From assembly GCA_017396865.1 (NCBI GenBank), contig JAFQKO010000095.1, positions 1 through 8,618 on the forward strand: a stretch of DNA of 8,618 nucleotides, given 5' to 3'. Under the pieces are notes generated by a model. It saw nothing but the letters and a program-made list of their open reading frames with translations. It did no database searches and was not told the origin of the DNA. Made by a program: the position numbers and the translations under genes. Source of the stretch: Clostridia bacterium. Its GTDB lineage: Bacteria; Bacillota_A; Clostridia; Oscillospirales; QAKW01. The first letter of the stretch is position 1, and the number at the start of each line of letters is the position of its first letter. Below are positions 1 through 6,617 of the stretch, in pieces.

Positions 1-22
1 CCGCTCTTTTTAAAATCTTCGA

Positions 23-131
23 CCTCAAAGCGAGGAAATTACGAGGGATTTTTGCTCAATTTAGGCGAAGCAAGGCTGTCGCCTTGCAAGAATAAATTGG
101 GTGAAAAGCACCGAAATTTGCCGCTTTGAGG
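23..131. repeat. Foldback element (imperfect long palindrome, about 109 bases)
   Basis: The ends are perfect inverted copies: CCTCAAAGCG at 23-32 and CGCTTTGAGG at 122-131. The centre is a perfect 7-bp hairpin, GCAAGGC (70-76), loop TGTC, GCCTTGC (81-87). Between them CAATTTA and TAAATTG also pair, as do the AAATT stretches, so most of the two arms align with a few mismatches and gaps. It lies just past the stop codon of the minus-strand MgtC-like gene. No T-run follows the hairpin on either strand, so it is not a classic intrinsic terminator. It could still stabilise the 3' end of that transcript, or be a dispersed palindromic repeat or small MITE-like element. The structure is seen directly; the role is not known. 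Confidence 0.7.
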
Positions 132-155
132 CGGGTTCGGGGTTAACTGCTCACC

Positions 156-839
156 CTAAGAAGAAATAGATTGAACCATCTCGTTTTGGTCCAGGAACCG
201 AAGGGCACGTTCAAACTCAATTTCCCGCCGCATCCGCACCTGCAGCCGCAGGGTAACCGTGCCGTCGTCGTTGCGGATGAATTCCGATTGGCAAACGTGG
301 ATGCCATAGCGCTTGCGCTTTTCCTCCAGCTTATCCACGATCGCCGTATCGGGCAGATAGGTAACCTCCAGCGTTTGATAGAGGTAGGCGTTCTCGCCCA
401 GATTAAACCGCCGAAGAACGAGCTGAACAGCCAGCAAAAACAGCGTGGTAAAGACCGCCTCACCCAGCAGCCCGCAGCCGCAGGCCATGCCGATGGCGCA
501 TACGCCCCAGATGTAGCAGGCGCAGGTTAAGCCCCTCAAGCCGTTGCCTTTTCGCTTATAGACGATACCCGCGCATAAAAAGCCGATGCCGTTGACCATC
601 TGATGGGCGATCATGCTGTTGTCGGTACCGCCGCTCTCCGGCGCTTCGGCCAGATCACAAAAGCCGTATTTGGAGATAAACATTAAAAGGGCTGCGGCGG
701 CGGCAATGATCGAATAGGTACGAATGCCCGCATTTTTGGCGTGCAGCGTGCGCTCCAAGCCAATCAGCCCGCCACACAGCACCGAGATCACCAAGCGGAC
801 GCAAAGAAGCCCGCCGGCTGTTTCAAAAAAGCCTTCCAA
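156..839 (-). CDS. MgtC/SapB family inner-membrane protein
   Basis: This 227-residue protein belongs to the MgtC/SapB family, membrane proteins linked in some bacteria to growth at low magnesium and to control of membrane ATPases; no enzymatic reaction is established. The N-terminal two thirds are hydrophobic with about four to five membrane segments. Family signatures are GGLIGLER (23-30), NAGIRT (36-41), an Asp at 73 followed by the GIGFLCAG stretch (84-91), and a GLT...W...IG..CG.G segment (103-123). The last 75 or so residues form a soluble ACT-like tail, as in longer family members. The start is a TTG at 837-839: an in-frame stop lies nine bases upstream, and AAAGGGG (850-856) and GAGG (844-847) could serve as ribosome binding sites. 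A Cys-rich patch replaces the usual Thr/Ala residues around 106-122. It is transcribed alone from the promoter at 876-904. The family is confident; the physiological role is not. Confidence 0.92.
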   Translation of the reverse strand: MEGFFETAGGLLCVRLVISVLCGGLIGLERTLHAKNAGIRTYSIIAAAAALLMFISKYGFCDLAEAPESGGTDNSMIAHQMVNGIGFLCAGIVYKRKGNGLRGLTCACYIWGVCAIGMACGCGLLGEAVFTTLFLLAVQLVLRRFNLGENAYLYQTLEVTYLPDTAIVDKLEEKRKRYGIHVCQSEFIRNDDGTVTLRLQVRMRREIEFERALRFLDQNEMVQSISS

Positions 840-875
840 ATCGCCTCAACCCCTTTCTTCTTTTCTTAAATATTA

Positions 876-904
876 ATTTTATCATATAAACCATATTCTG
901 TCAA
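876..904 (-). promoter_or_regulatory. Sigma-A-type promoter of the MgtC-like gene
   Basis: Read on the minus strand, a perfect -35 box TTGACA (899-904) is followed by a 17-base spacer and a -10 box TAAAAT (876-881). It points at the TTG start at 839, leaving a leader of about 30 bases. The -35 box lies directly after the T-tract of the upstream terminator, so the gene is insulated from the dehydrogenase transcript. Confidence 0.8.
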
Positions 905-906
905 AT

Positions 907-946
907 CAAAAAAACAAGGAGAAAGAGCAAATTCCTCTTTCTCCTT
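907..946 (-). terminator. Intrinsic terminator of the SorE-like dehydrogenase gene
   Basis: On the minus strand, AAGGAGAAAGAG pairs perfectly over 12 bp with CTCTTTCTCCTT (arms 935-946 and 916-927, loop of 7), followed by G and a run of seven T. It lies about 70 bases past the dehydrogenase stop codon and just before the MgtC promoter. This is a textbook rho-independent terminator. Confidence 0.92.
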
Positions 947-964
947 ATAGTTTTAAATATTAGT

Positions 965-982
965 ACAAGCCTGACAAGCCTG
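965..982. repeat. Tandem 9-base direct repeat
   Basis: ACAAGCCTG occurs twice head to tail in the 3' untranslated region between the dehydrogenase stop and its terminator. It may be chance or replication slippage; no function can be assigned. Confidence 0.5.
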
Positions 983-1018
983 ATCGTTTTTAAATTTTTC
1001 TGCGGTCGGCACCTTTTT

Positions 1019-2278
1019 TTATTGAATTTTCGGTGCTTTCTCCAGCAACACCCGCTCAGCCTCGGGGCTCCAGCGGCCGCCGTTGGCCTCCACCAGAGCG
1101 GCAAGCTCAGCATAGAGGGGATCGGTTTTGCCCAGCTCGGGCAGATCGGCCAAAGCGATGCAGGGAATATCCAGCTCATTATAGCAGACCTTCTTAGCGC
1201 CGTTGGGGGTACCCATCCCGAAGATGGCATCGGGGACGGCCTTGAGGCCCATGATATGGGAGATCATGCCGGAGGGATCGAGGGTGCCGTCCTCCATCAG
1301 GTGAATGACGTCGACGGTATCCTCGGGGATACTGCCGGCAGTGCCCAGCAGGTGGATACCCTCATAATGAACACGGTAGAGATTGATGGCGCCGGGCATA
1401 TTATGGATAGCGGGGCCGGCAAAGAAATTGAGGCAGCCATCCTCCCGCAGCAGCTCCTCGGCCTGGGTGACCAGCGCGGGAACGGGAACCATCACGAAGG
1501 CATCGTCGAAGCCCTCGCCGCCGATGACAGCCTTCAGCTCATTGACAGGATCCTTCATCTCGGAGGTATTGACGAAATAAAGCTCTGCGCCCTTTTCCTT
1601 GGCTCTTGCGGGAGAGCACATTTTCTCGGCATAATCGAGGCGATCCTGATTCAGATCGGTGACGACGATCTTGCCGCACTTCCCATAGGAAACAGCCAGC
1701 TCCGCCGCTGCCAGACCCATGGGGCCTGCGCCGCCGAGGATGATGCAGTTGCCGCCCTCGAGACAGCCGTCGGTACGCTTATAGCAGGTATAATCGGTAT
1801 GATACATTCCCTTGAAGGCACGCAGCACGCAGCCGATGGACTCCACCAGCGAGCCCTTATAATAGGCATCCGCCTCATAGGGGACCATGCAGCCCTTTTC
1901 CAGCACGATCTCGGGTACGATGGCAAAGAGGGAATTTCCGCCGATCCAGCGGAAGGAATAGCCGGGATCGTGGCCGTCGGCCGTTTTCAAGGCAGGCTGG
2001 ATAACCACCTTCTGCCCCACCTTCCACTGATCCTTCAAATTCTCGCCGATGGCCAGCAGCTCACCGCACATCTCATGGCCGACGATGATGGGATTTTCGG
2101 CAATATCCTCGGGAACGCGCTTATGAGCCGTGCCCTGGATAACAGCCTTATAAGTCGAAGCGCAGACCGTATCGGAAACGACCCGCATCAGGCATTCGCC
2201 CGGCCCGATCTCGGGCAACTCAAAGGTATCAACGGAAAGGGTGCTTGCGCCACTCAGGCGAACTGCTGTTGTTTTCAT
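1019..2278 (-). CDS. Zinc-dependent medium-chain dehydrogenase, SorE-like (L-sorbose-1-phosphate reductase type)
   Basis: This 419-residue protein is an MDR-superfamily alcohol/polyol dehydrogenase. It most resembles, from memory, the SorE group, which reduces L-sorbose 1-phosphate to glucitol 6-phosphate with NAD(P)H; the exact substrate here is uncertain. The GroES-like catalytic domain comes first, with likely catalytic zinc ligands Cys39, His68-Glu69 (GHE) and Glu146. The nucleotide-binding loop GGAGPMG is at 182-188, followed by Asp208 in the usual adenosine-ribose position, which favours NAD(H). The four-Cys structural zinc loop of classical alcohol dehydrogenases is absent, as expected for this group. 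A C-terminal extension after about 375 makes it longer than the typical 340-350-residue MDR enzyme. The ATG start has AAGGAG eight bases upstream (2287-2292). It is divergent from the DeoR-type gene and has its own promoter and terminator. Confidence 0.88.
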   Translation of the reverse strand: MKTTAVRLSGASTLSVDTFELPEIGPGECLMRVVSDTVCASTYKAVIQGTAHKRVPEDIAENPIIVGHEMCGELLAIGENLKDQWKVGQKVVIQPALKTADGHDPGYSFRWIGGNSLFAIVPEIVLEKGCMVPYEADAYYKGSLVESIGCVLRAFKGMYHTDYTCYKRTDGCLEGGNCIILGGAGPMGLAAAELAVSYGKCGKIVVTDLNQDRLDYAEKMCSPARAKEKGAELYFVNTSEMKDPVNELKAVIGGEGFDDAFVMVPVPALVTQAEELLREDGCLNFFAGPAIHNMPGAINLYRVHYEGIHLLGTAGSIPEDTVDVIHLMEDGTLDPSGMISHIMGLKAVPDAIFGMGTPNGAKKVCYNELDIPCIALADLPELGKTDPLYAELAALVEANGGRWSPEAERVLLEKAPKIQ

Positions 2279-2290
2279 GACGATATCTCC

Positions 2291-2319
2291 TTGATTTCTT
2301 GTTTTTTCTATGATACAAT
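2291..2319 (+). promoter_or_regulatory. Promoter of the DeoR-type regulator gene
   Basis: TTGATT (2291-2296), a 17-base spacer and TACAAT (2314-2319) fit a sigma-A promoter on the plus strand. Its -10 box overlaps the -10 box of the opposite-strand promoter by two bases, so the two promoters probably compete for polymerase. The leader would be about 95 bases and would carry the operator-like repeats at 2349-2407. Confidence 0.6.
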
Positions 2320-2346
2320 CATATCAAACAAATCAAAGTTCGTCAA
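2318..2346 (-). promoter_or_regulatory. Promoter of the SorE-like dehydrogenase gene
   Basis: Read on the minus strand, TTGACG (2341-2346), a 17-base spacer and TATGAT (2318-2323) form a near-consensus promoter. Its leader runs about 30 bases to the ATG at 2278. The -35 box overlaps GTTCG (2338-2342) and lies beside the palindrome at 2349-2356, both candidate repressor contacts. Confidence 0.75.
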
Positions 2347-2348
2347 TA

Positions 2349-2407
2349 GAACGTTCAAAAAATGAGGAATGATCAAAAAAGAACGCTTTTTCGATCATTT
2401 TCGATCA
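2349..2407. promoter_or_regulatory. Operator-like repeat cluster between the divergent genes
   Basis: The cluster holds a perfect 8-base palindrome GAACGTTC (2349-2356), with GTTC (2338-2341) and GAAC (2381-2384) on either side. It also holds two head-to-tail copies of TTTTCGATCA (2388-2397 and 2398-2407), exactly one helical turn apart. An inverted partner, TGATCAAAAA, sits at 2370-2379. Repeated half-sites of this sort are typical of DeoR-family operators. The last copy overlaps the start of the regulator's ribosome binding site, which fits autoregulation. Binding itself is inferred. Confidence 0.55.
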
Positions 2408-2419
2408 AGGAGGGTCATC

Positions 2420-3115
2420 ATGTTAATTGCAGAACGGCAGCAAAAGATCCTGCAGCTGGTAGAGCGGCAGGGTGGCGCCACGGTGGAGGAGCTGGTGCAG
2501 GCGCTCTATGCCAGCGCACCCACCATCCGCCGCGACCTGACGGCCATGGAGAAGATGGGGCTGCTCCAAAAGGTATACGGCGGCGCCCTGCCGCTGACCG
2601 CCGCCAATCGGGAGATCCCGCTGACGGTGCGGGAGCAGAGCCAGAGCAGCGCCAAGGATCGGATGGCCGAGCGGGCGGCCGCCCACGTGCGCGACGGCAT
2701 GGTGATCCTGATGGACGGCTCCTCCAGCGTCAATCGGATCGTGAAATATCTGGAGGGCTTTAAGGACCTGATCGTTGTGACCAGCGGCGCCAAAACCGCC
2801 GTAGACTTAGCGGAGCGCAACATCACCACCCTTTGCACCGGCGGTGAGCTGCTCAACCACTCCCTCTCCTACGTGGGGCATCATGCGGAGGAGTTCGTTC
2901 GGCGGATCAATGCCGATCTGCTCTTTTTCTCCTGCCACGGCATCAACGAGGAGGGGCTGCTAACCGACCTTGCCACCGAGGAGGTGCACCTGCGGCAAAC
3001 GATGCTGCGGCAGGCCCGCAAAAGGATCCTGCTCTGCGACCGCAGTAAATACAACAAAACCTACTTCTACACCCTCTGCCATCGGGATGAGGTGGACCTG
3101 ATCATCACCGAATAA
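2420..3115 (+). CDS. DeoR/GlpR-family transcriptional regulator
   Basis: This 231-residue protein is a DeoR/GlpR-type regulator, usually a repressor released by a phosphorylated sugar. Residues 1-57 form the DeoR winged helix: the N-terminal pattern ERQQKIL, the recognition helix around APTIRRDLTAMEK (33-45) and the wing KVYGGA. The rest is the DeoRC sensor domain of the sugar-phosphate isomerase fold, with a Gly-Asp-Gly-type phosphate site near DGSSSV and the family's late DRSKYNK motif. The chosen ATG has AAGGAGGG (2407-2414) five bases upstream. A longer frame opens at 2369 but would run through the operator repeats and lacks a good binding site. It is divergent from the SorE-like gene, its most likely target. 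No clear terminator follows; the 75 bases after the stop are only T-rich. Confidence 0.92.
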   Translation: MLIAERQQKILQLVERQGGATVEELVQALYASAPTIRRDLTAMEKMGLLQKVYGGALPLTAANREIPLTVREQSQSSAKDRMAERAAAHVRDGMVILMDGSSSVNRIVKYLEGFKDLIVVTSGAKTAVDLAERNITTLCTGGELLNHSLSYVGHHAEEFVRRINADLLFFSCHGINEEGLLTDLATEEVHLRQTMLRQARKRILLCDRSKYNKTYFYTLCHRDEVDLIITE

Positions 3116-3190
3116 TCCCTTTTACGGCAAATATCACCATTTCTACCATCTAATTTTTTAAGATTTTATTCATCCTTTTTATTTTTCATG

Positions 3191-3219
3191 TTGAGATTAT
3201 CGACAAAATATGATATAAT
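3191..3219 (+). promoter_or_regulatory. Promoter of the phospholipid operon
   Basis: TTGAGA (3191-3196), a 17-base spacer and a perfect TATAAT (3214-3219) give a strong sigma-A promoter about 45 bases before the first gene. The AT-rich stretch at 3145-3190 just upstream could act as an UP element. Confidence 0.85.
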
Positions 3220-3263
3220 GATCGTACCTATGCCGAGACTTATTTGAAGGAATGCTATATACT

Positions 3264-3968
3264 ATGAAAAAATTCATCTTGAATATCCTGCCGGGCTATG
3301 CCTGGTTTCCCATCGGCGCAGTATTATTCTTGAATTTCTTCACCTATCTGGTGCCGCGTTCTCTTTACGGCAGCGGTTATCCCTTCCCCTTTGTGGATAT
3401 CTCCACGCCGCTGGATGAGATGCTGCCCTTTGTACCTGCGTTTATGAGCGTATATCTGCTCTGCTATGCGCAATGGGTGCTGGGCTTTATCATGGTAGGG
3501 CGGGAAGGCAAAGAATTTTGCTATCGCCATTTTACTGCCGAGATGATCGCCAAATCGATCTGCCTGATCTTCTTTGTTTTCATGCCCACCTGCATGGTGC
3601 GGCCGGAGATCAGCGGCAACGGCTTTTGGGAGGAGATCACCCGAACGGTTTATGAAACCGACGCTGCCAACAACCTTTTCCCCTCCATCCATTGTCTGGA
3701 GAGCTGGTATTTATTCCGCGTGGCCACCCGCATGAAGCGTCCGGGGAAATGGCACGTGATCTTCCACCTGGTTTTCTCCCTGCTGGTGTTTGCATCGGTG
3801 GTGCTGGTGAAGCAGCATCTGGTGCTGGATATCCTCGGCGGCATCGCCGCGGTGGAGATCGGCCTGCTTTGCAGCAAGAAGATCAGCTTCGGCCGATTCT
3901 TTGAGGGCGTTAATCAGTTCTTTATTCGTACCTTCAACAAAATTTTCAAAACAAGGAGTAAAACATGA
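3264..3968 (+). CDS. PAP2-superfamily membrane phosphatase/phosphotransferase
   Basis: This is a membrane protein of about 234 residues with roughly six membrane segments and PAP2-superfamily motifs. Such enzymes hydrolyse or transfer phosphate groups on lipids (phosphatidate, undecaprenyl diphosphate, inositol-phosphoryl lipids). Counting from this start, a PSIH motif is at 140-143 and the last motif, S178-x6-H185-xxx-D189 (…KQHLVLD), carries the expected nucleophilic His. The first motif is incomplete: Arg-Pro (113-114) is present, but the Lys of K-x6-RP is not. The Arg after the Ser of the last motif is Val. This resembles the PAP2_3 branch (Aur1-like phosphotransferases) more than classic PAP2 phosphatases. 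An ATG at 3252 is also in frame but abuts GAAGGA (3246-3251); the ATG at 3264 has more workable spacing (12 bases). The stop overlaps the next start by ATGA. The substrate is unknown. Confidence 0.85.
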   Translation: MKKFILNILPGYAWFPIGAVLFLNFFTYLVPRSLYGSGYPFPFVDISTPLDEMLPFVPAFMSVYLLCYAQWVLGFIMVGREGKEFCYRHFTAEMIAKSICLIFFVFMPTCMVRPEISGNGFWEEITRTVYETDAANNLFPSIHCLESWYLFRVATRMKRPGKWHVIFHLVFSLLVFASVVLVKQHLVLDILGGIAAVEIGLLCSKKISFGRFFEGVNQFFIRTFNKIFKTRSKT

Positions 3969-5074
3969 CGGAGCACACCCAAGCAGCTGCGCCCGACAAT
4001 AAGAACGGCGCACCGCCCGAGGAGCACCATGGCGGCTTTAATCTCAAAAAAAAGCTGATCTGGATGGTTTTGTTCGTTGTGATCGCGGCCATGAGTATCT
4101 GGGCCGTTGTTTCGATGAACGAGGACTTCTCCTTCGCTTATATTTTAAAATTCTTTCGGGAAGCCAACCCCTATTGGTTAATCGGTGCCCTGCTGGGCAC
4201 GCTGGGCTTCATCTTCTTTGAAGGCTGTGCTCTTTGGCGGATCGGGCGGGCCTTTGGCTATAAGACCAAATTCCGCAACGGCTTCTTCTATTCCTCGGCA
4301 GATATCTACTTCTCCGCCATCACCCCCTCCGCCACCGGCGGCCAGCCTGCCAGCGCCTACTTCATGGTGCGGGACGGCCTTTCGGGAATGTTCTCAACGG
4401 TGGCGCTGCTTTCCAACCTGGTGATGTATACCCTTTCCGGTATCATCCTTGGGCTGATCTGCCTCCCCTTCCACCTGGACATGCTGGCAGATTTCAATTT
4501 CTTTGCCATCCTGCTGATCATTGTGGGTCTGCTGGTGCAGATCGGATTGATGATCTTCTTCATTCTGCTGCTGACCAAAAAGAACCTGCTGCATCGCATC
4601 TGCGATTGGTTCCTGCGGGTGATAATCCGCCTCAAGATGGTCAAGCGTGCCAAGAAATGGCAGAAAAAGATGGATAAATGGATGAACGACTACGAGCACT
4701 TCTCATCCATGATGCAGGGCAAGCGTAAGGAGCTGCTGCTCATGCTGCTCTTCAACCTGCTGCAAAAATTCTCCCAAACCATGGTTTCCGTATGTATCTT
4801 CATGGCGGCGGGCGGAAGCGGCAGCCTGATGTTTGATATCTTCACCGTTCAGGTCTTCGTTGTGCTCGGTGCCACGGTGGTACCCATCCCCGGCGGCATG
4901 GGCGTAAGCGACTTTATTCTGGCAGACGGACTGCGCGCTGCAGGGGCGGCAAATGCCTCCTCTTTGGGGTTAATCAGCCGCGCATTCTCATTCTATCTCA
5001 CTGTATTTATCTGCGGTATTGCCTTTGTGGTAAAATACTGCCTTTTGCACCGAAAAGGAGGACGTAACAAATGA
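3965..5074 (+). CDS. Flippase-like integral membrane protein (LPG synthase TM / YbhN / UPF0104 family)
   Basis: This 369-residue polytopic protein matches the lysylphosphatidylglycerol-synthase transmembrane family, the domain that forms the lipid-flipping half of MprF and stands alone in YbhN-like proteins. About seven to eight membrane segments follow a polar N-terminus of 28 residues. Both family signatures are present: the ITPSATGGQPA segment (119-129) and VPIPGGMGVSDF (306-317). A basic amphipathic loop lies at about 205-255. No soluble aminoacyl-transferase (GNAT-like) domain follows, so it cannot make lysyl-PG and would be a transporter or scramblase-type partner. The start overlaps the PAP2 stop (ATGA) and has AAGGAG six bases upstream (3953-3958). 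Its place between a PAP2 enzyme and the two PE-synthesis enzymes suggests a phospholipid or lipid-phosphate substrate, by inference only. Confidence 0.88.
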   Translation: MTEHTQAAAPDNKNGAPPEEHHGGFNLKKKLIWMVLFVVIAAMSIWAVVSMNEDFSFAYILKFFREANPYWLIGALLGTLGFIFFEGCALWRIGRAFGYKTKFRNGFFYSSADIYFSAITPSATGGQPASAYFMVRDGLSGMFSTVALLSNLVMYTLSGIILGLICLPFHLDMLADFNFFAILLIIVGLLVQIGLMIFFILLLTKKNLLHRICDWFLRVIIRLKMVKRAKKWQKKMDKWMNDYEHFSSMMQGKRKELLLMLLFNLLQKFSQTMVSVCIFMAAGGSGSLMFDIFTVQVFVVLGATVVPIPGGMGVSDFILADGLRAAGAANASSLGLISRAFSFYLTVFICGIAFVVKYCLLHRKGGRNK

Positions 5075-5763
5075 TCGGCGTATATGACTATACCGTAATT
5101 CTGACCTATCTCTCCCTGCTCTCCGCAGGCACCGGCATTGTGGTTTCGCTGAGCGGAACCGGCCATCCCTATATGGGCATCTTCTTCCTGCTCTTCTGCG
5201 GGCTTTGCGATGCCTTCGACGGCAAGGTGGCCCGCACCAAAAAGAACCGCACCGAAATGGAGCGGAATTTCGGTATCCAAGTGGACTCCCTTTCCGACGT
5301 GATCGCCTTCGGCGTGCTGCCCGCCTGCATCGGTGCGGCCATGCTGCGGGTTTCCCCCTGGTTCAACTGCTTCCTTGCCAAGAACGTTTGGTATGAAAAG
5401 GTGATCGTTGGCCTGCTCTTCGGCATCCTGATCCTCTATATTCTGGCGGCCATGATCCGCTTGGCCTACTTCAACGTGATGGAGGAGGAGCGCACCAAGA
5501 CCGAAACCGAGCCCATCAAGTATTACACCGGCGTTCCCGTTACCACCGCTGCGCTGATCTTCCCCTCCTTTGCGCTGCTGCACTACCTGCTGAAGGGCAT
5601 CTGCGACATCACCTGGATGTACTTTGCCATCGCGCTGATCACCGGCTTCCTCTTCCTCTCCAAGCTGCAGATCAAAAAGGCGGGCTTGGGCGGCATTCTG
5701 ATCATGATCGGAATCGGCTTGGCCGAATCGGTTGCCCTGATCATCCTGCAGATTCTGAAATAA
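5071..5763 (+). CDS. pssA: CDP-diacylglycerol--serine O-phosphatidyltransferase (PssA type)
   Basis: PssA joins CDP-diacylglycerol and L-serine to give phosphatidylserine and CMP at the cytoplasmic membrane. The 230-residue, mostly hydrophobic protein carries the CDP-alcohol phosphatidyltransferase motif with all key residues: Asp47, Asp50-Gly51, Ala54-Arg55, Gly68, Asp72 and Asp76. The spacing between Ala-Arg and Gly is 12 residues rather than the usual 8-9; I believe this longer loop (TKKNRTEMERNF) is seen in other Clostridia. A later YYTGVPVTTAAL segment (151-162) resembles the conserved GxP region of bacterial PssA. The ATG overlaps the flippase stop (ATGA), with AAGGAGG nine bases upstream. 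The psd gene directly downstream is the main reason to choose the serine enzyme over other CDP-alcohol transferases. Confidence 0.9.
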   Translation: MIGVYDYTVILTYLSLLSAGTGIVVSLSGTGHPYMGIFFLLFCGLCDAFDGKVARTKKNRTEMERNFGIQVDSLSDVIAFGVLPACIGAAMLRVSPWFNCFLAKNVWYEKVIVGLLFGILILYILAAMIRLAYFNVMEEERTKTETEPIKYYTGVPVTTAALIFPSFALLHYLLKGICDITWMYFAIALITGFLFLSKLQIKKAGLGGILIMIGIGLAESVALIILQILK

Positions 5764-6617
5764 TGAGCAAACAAAATACGGCAAAAAAAGAAAGCGCATC
5801 CTTGCGCTTTCTTTATCATACAGCCCTTGGTCGGCTGCTGCTGCGGCCGCTGATCGGGCGGGGCTTTTCCAAGCTGGGCGGTGCCTTTATGAGCTCCCGC
5901 CTCTCCAAGCCGCTGATCAAGCGCTTTGTGCGCAGCAACAACATCGATCTTTCGGAATACCATGCAGAGAGCTTCCGCTGCTTCAACGACTGCTTCACCC
6001 GCAAGATCCGTGAGGGATACCGTCCCATCGACCAAGGAACGGCGCTGATCGCACCGAGCGATGCCTTTCTGAGCGCCTATCCCATCACCGACCATGCGGT
6101 ATTCCCCATCAAGCAGAGCAGCTATACCGTTTCCGACCTGCTGGGCAACGACCCCGCCGCCGAAAAATTCAACGGCGGTACCTGCCTGGTTTTTCGGCTC
6201 TGTGTGCACCATTATCATCGCTATTGCTACGTTGATAACGGCACCAAGGGCGAAAACGTATTCCTCCCCGGCAAGCTCCATACAGTGCGGCCCATTGCGC
6301 TGGCCCACTGCCCGGTATTCACCCGGAACTGCCGTGAATACACCCTGATGGAAACCGAACGCTACGGCACCGTTGCCCAGATCGAGGTGGGTGCCATGCT
6401 GGTGGGCAAAATCCAAAACCACCACGGCGCGGGCCCCATCCGCAAGGGCGAGGAAAAGGGAATGTTCCTCTACGGCGGCAGTACCGTTGTTCTGCTGCTG
6501 CAAAAGGGCGCAGTCGAGCTGCCCGAGGCCCTCTTCAAGGCCACCGAGGCAGGGCTGGAGATCCCCGTTACCTACGGCGCCACCGTTGAAAGCGCCGTTG
6601 CTCAATTTAATGCATAA
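5763..6617 (+). CDS. psd: Phosphatidylserine decarboxylase proenzyme
   Basis: Psd decarboxylates phosphatidylserine to phosphatidylethanolamine using a pyruvoyl group made by self-cleavage. The 284-residue length fits the clostridial family. The cleavage site reads LYGGST, with Gly239/Ser240, so a beta chain of 239 residues and a pyruvoyl-alpha chain of 45 are expected. Asp100 in APSDAF fits the catalytic Asp, and the substrate/catalytic segment reads HHYHRYCYVDNG (149-160). In E. coli Psd the matching segment is YHRVH; here the second His position is Cys155, a change in a catalytically relevant spot that I recall from other clostridial sequences. Translation starts in a TAATG overlap with pssA and has no clear ribosome binding site, which implies translational coupling. 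A perfect 12-bp hairpin lies inside codons 9-18. Confidence 0.93.
   Translation: MSKQNTAKKESASLRFLYHTALGRLLLRPLIGRGFSKLGGAFMSSRLSKPLIKRFVRSNNIDLSEYHAESFRCFNDCFTRKIREGYRPIDQGTALIAPSDAFLSAYPITDHAVFPIKQSSYTVSDLLGNDPAAEKFNGGTCLVFRLCVHHYHRYCYVDNGTKGENVFLPGKLHTVRPIALAHCPVFTRNCREYTLMETERYGTVAQIEVGAMLVGKIQNHHGAGPIRKGEEKGMFLYGGSTVVLLLQKGAVELPEALFKATEAGLEIPVTYGATVESAVAQFNA
5787..5814. other. Perfect 12-bp hairpin, terminator-like, inside the 5' end of psd
   Basis: AAAGAAAGCGCA (5787-5798), a four-base loop and TGCGCTTTCTTT (5803-5814) form a perfect stem that starts 24 bases after the psd start. On the minus strand the stem runs into an uninterrupted T-tract, like an intrinsic terminator. On the plus strand the tail is only moderately T-rich. 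It could limit psd relative to pssA, block antisense transcription, or affect translational coupling. The structure is certain; the role is inferred. Confidence 0.6.

Noticed and set aside
1022..2365. 447-codon open frame on the plus strand
   Set aside because: It is exactly antisense to the well-supported dehydrogenase, its protein resembles no family I know, and its composition is typical of the reverse of a GC-rich gene.
2369..2419. Longer N-terminus for the DeoR regulator
   Set aside because: The extra 17 codons cover the operator-like repeats, while the ATG at 2420 has an ideal ribosome binding site and starts the DeoR domain at its normal place.
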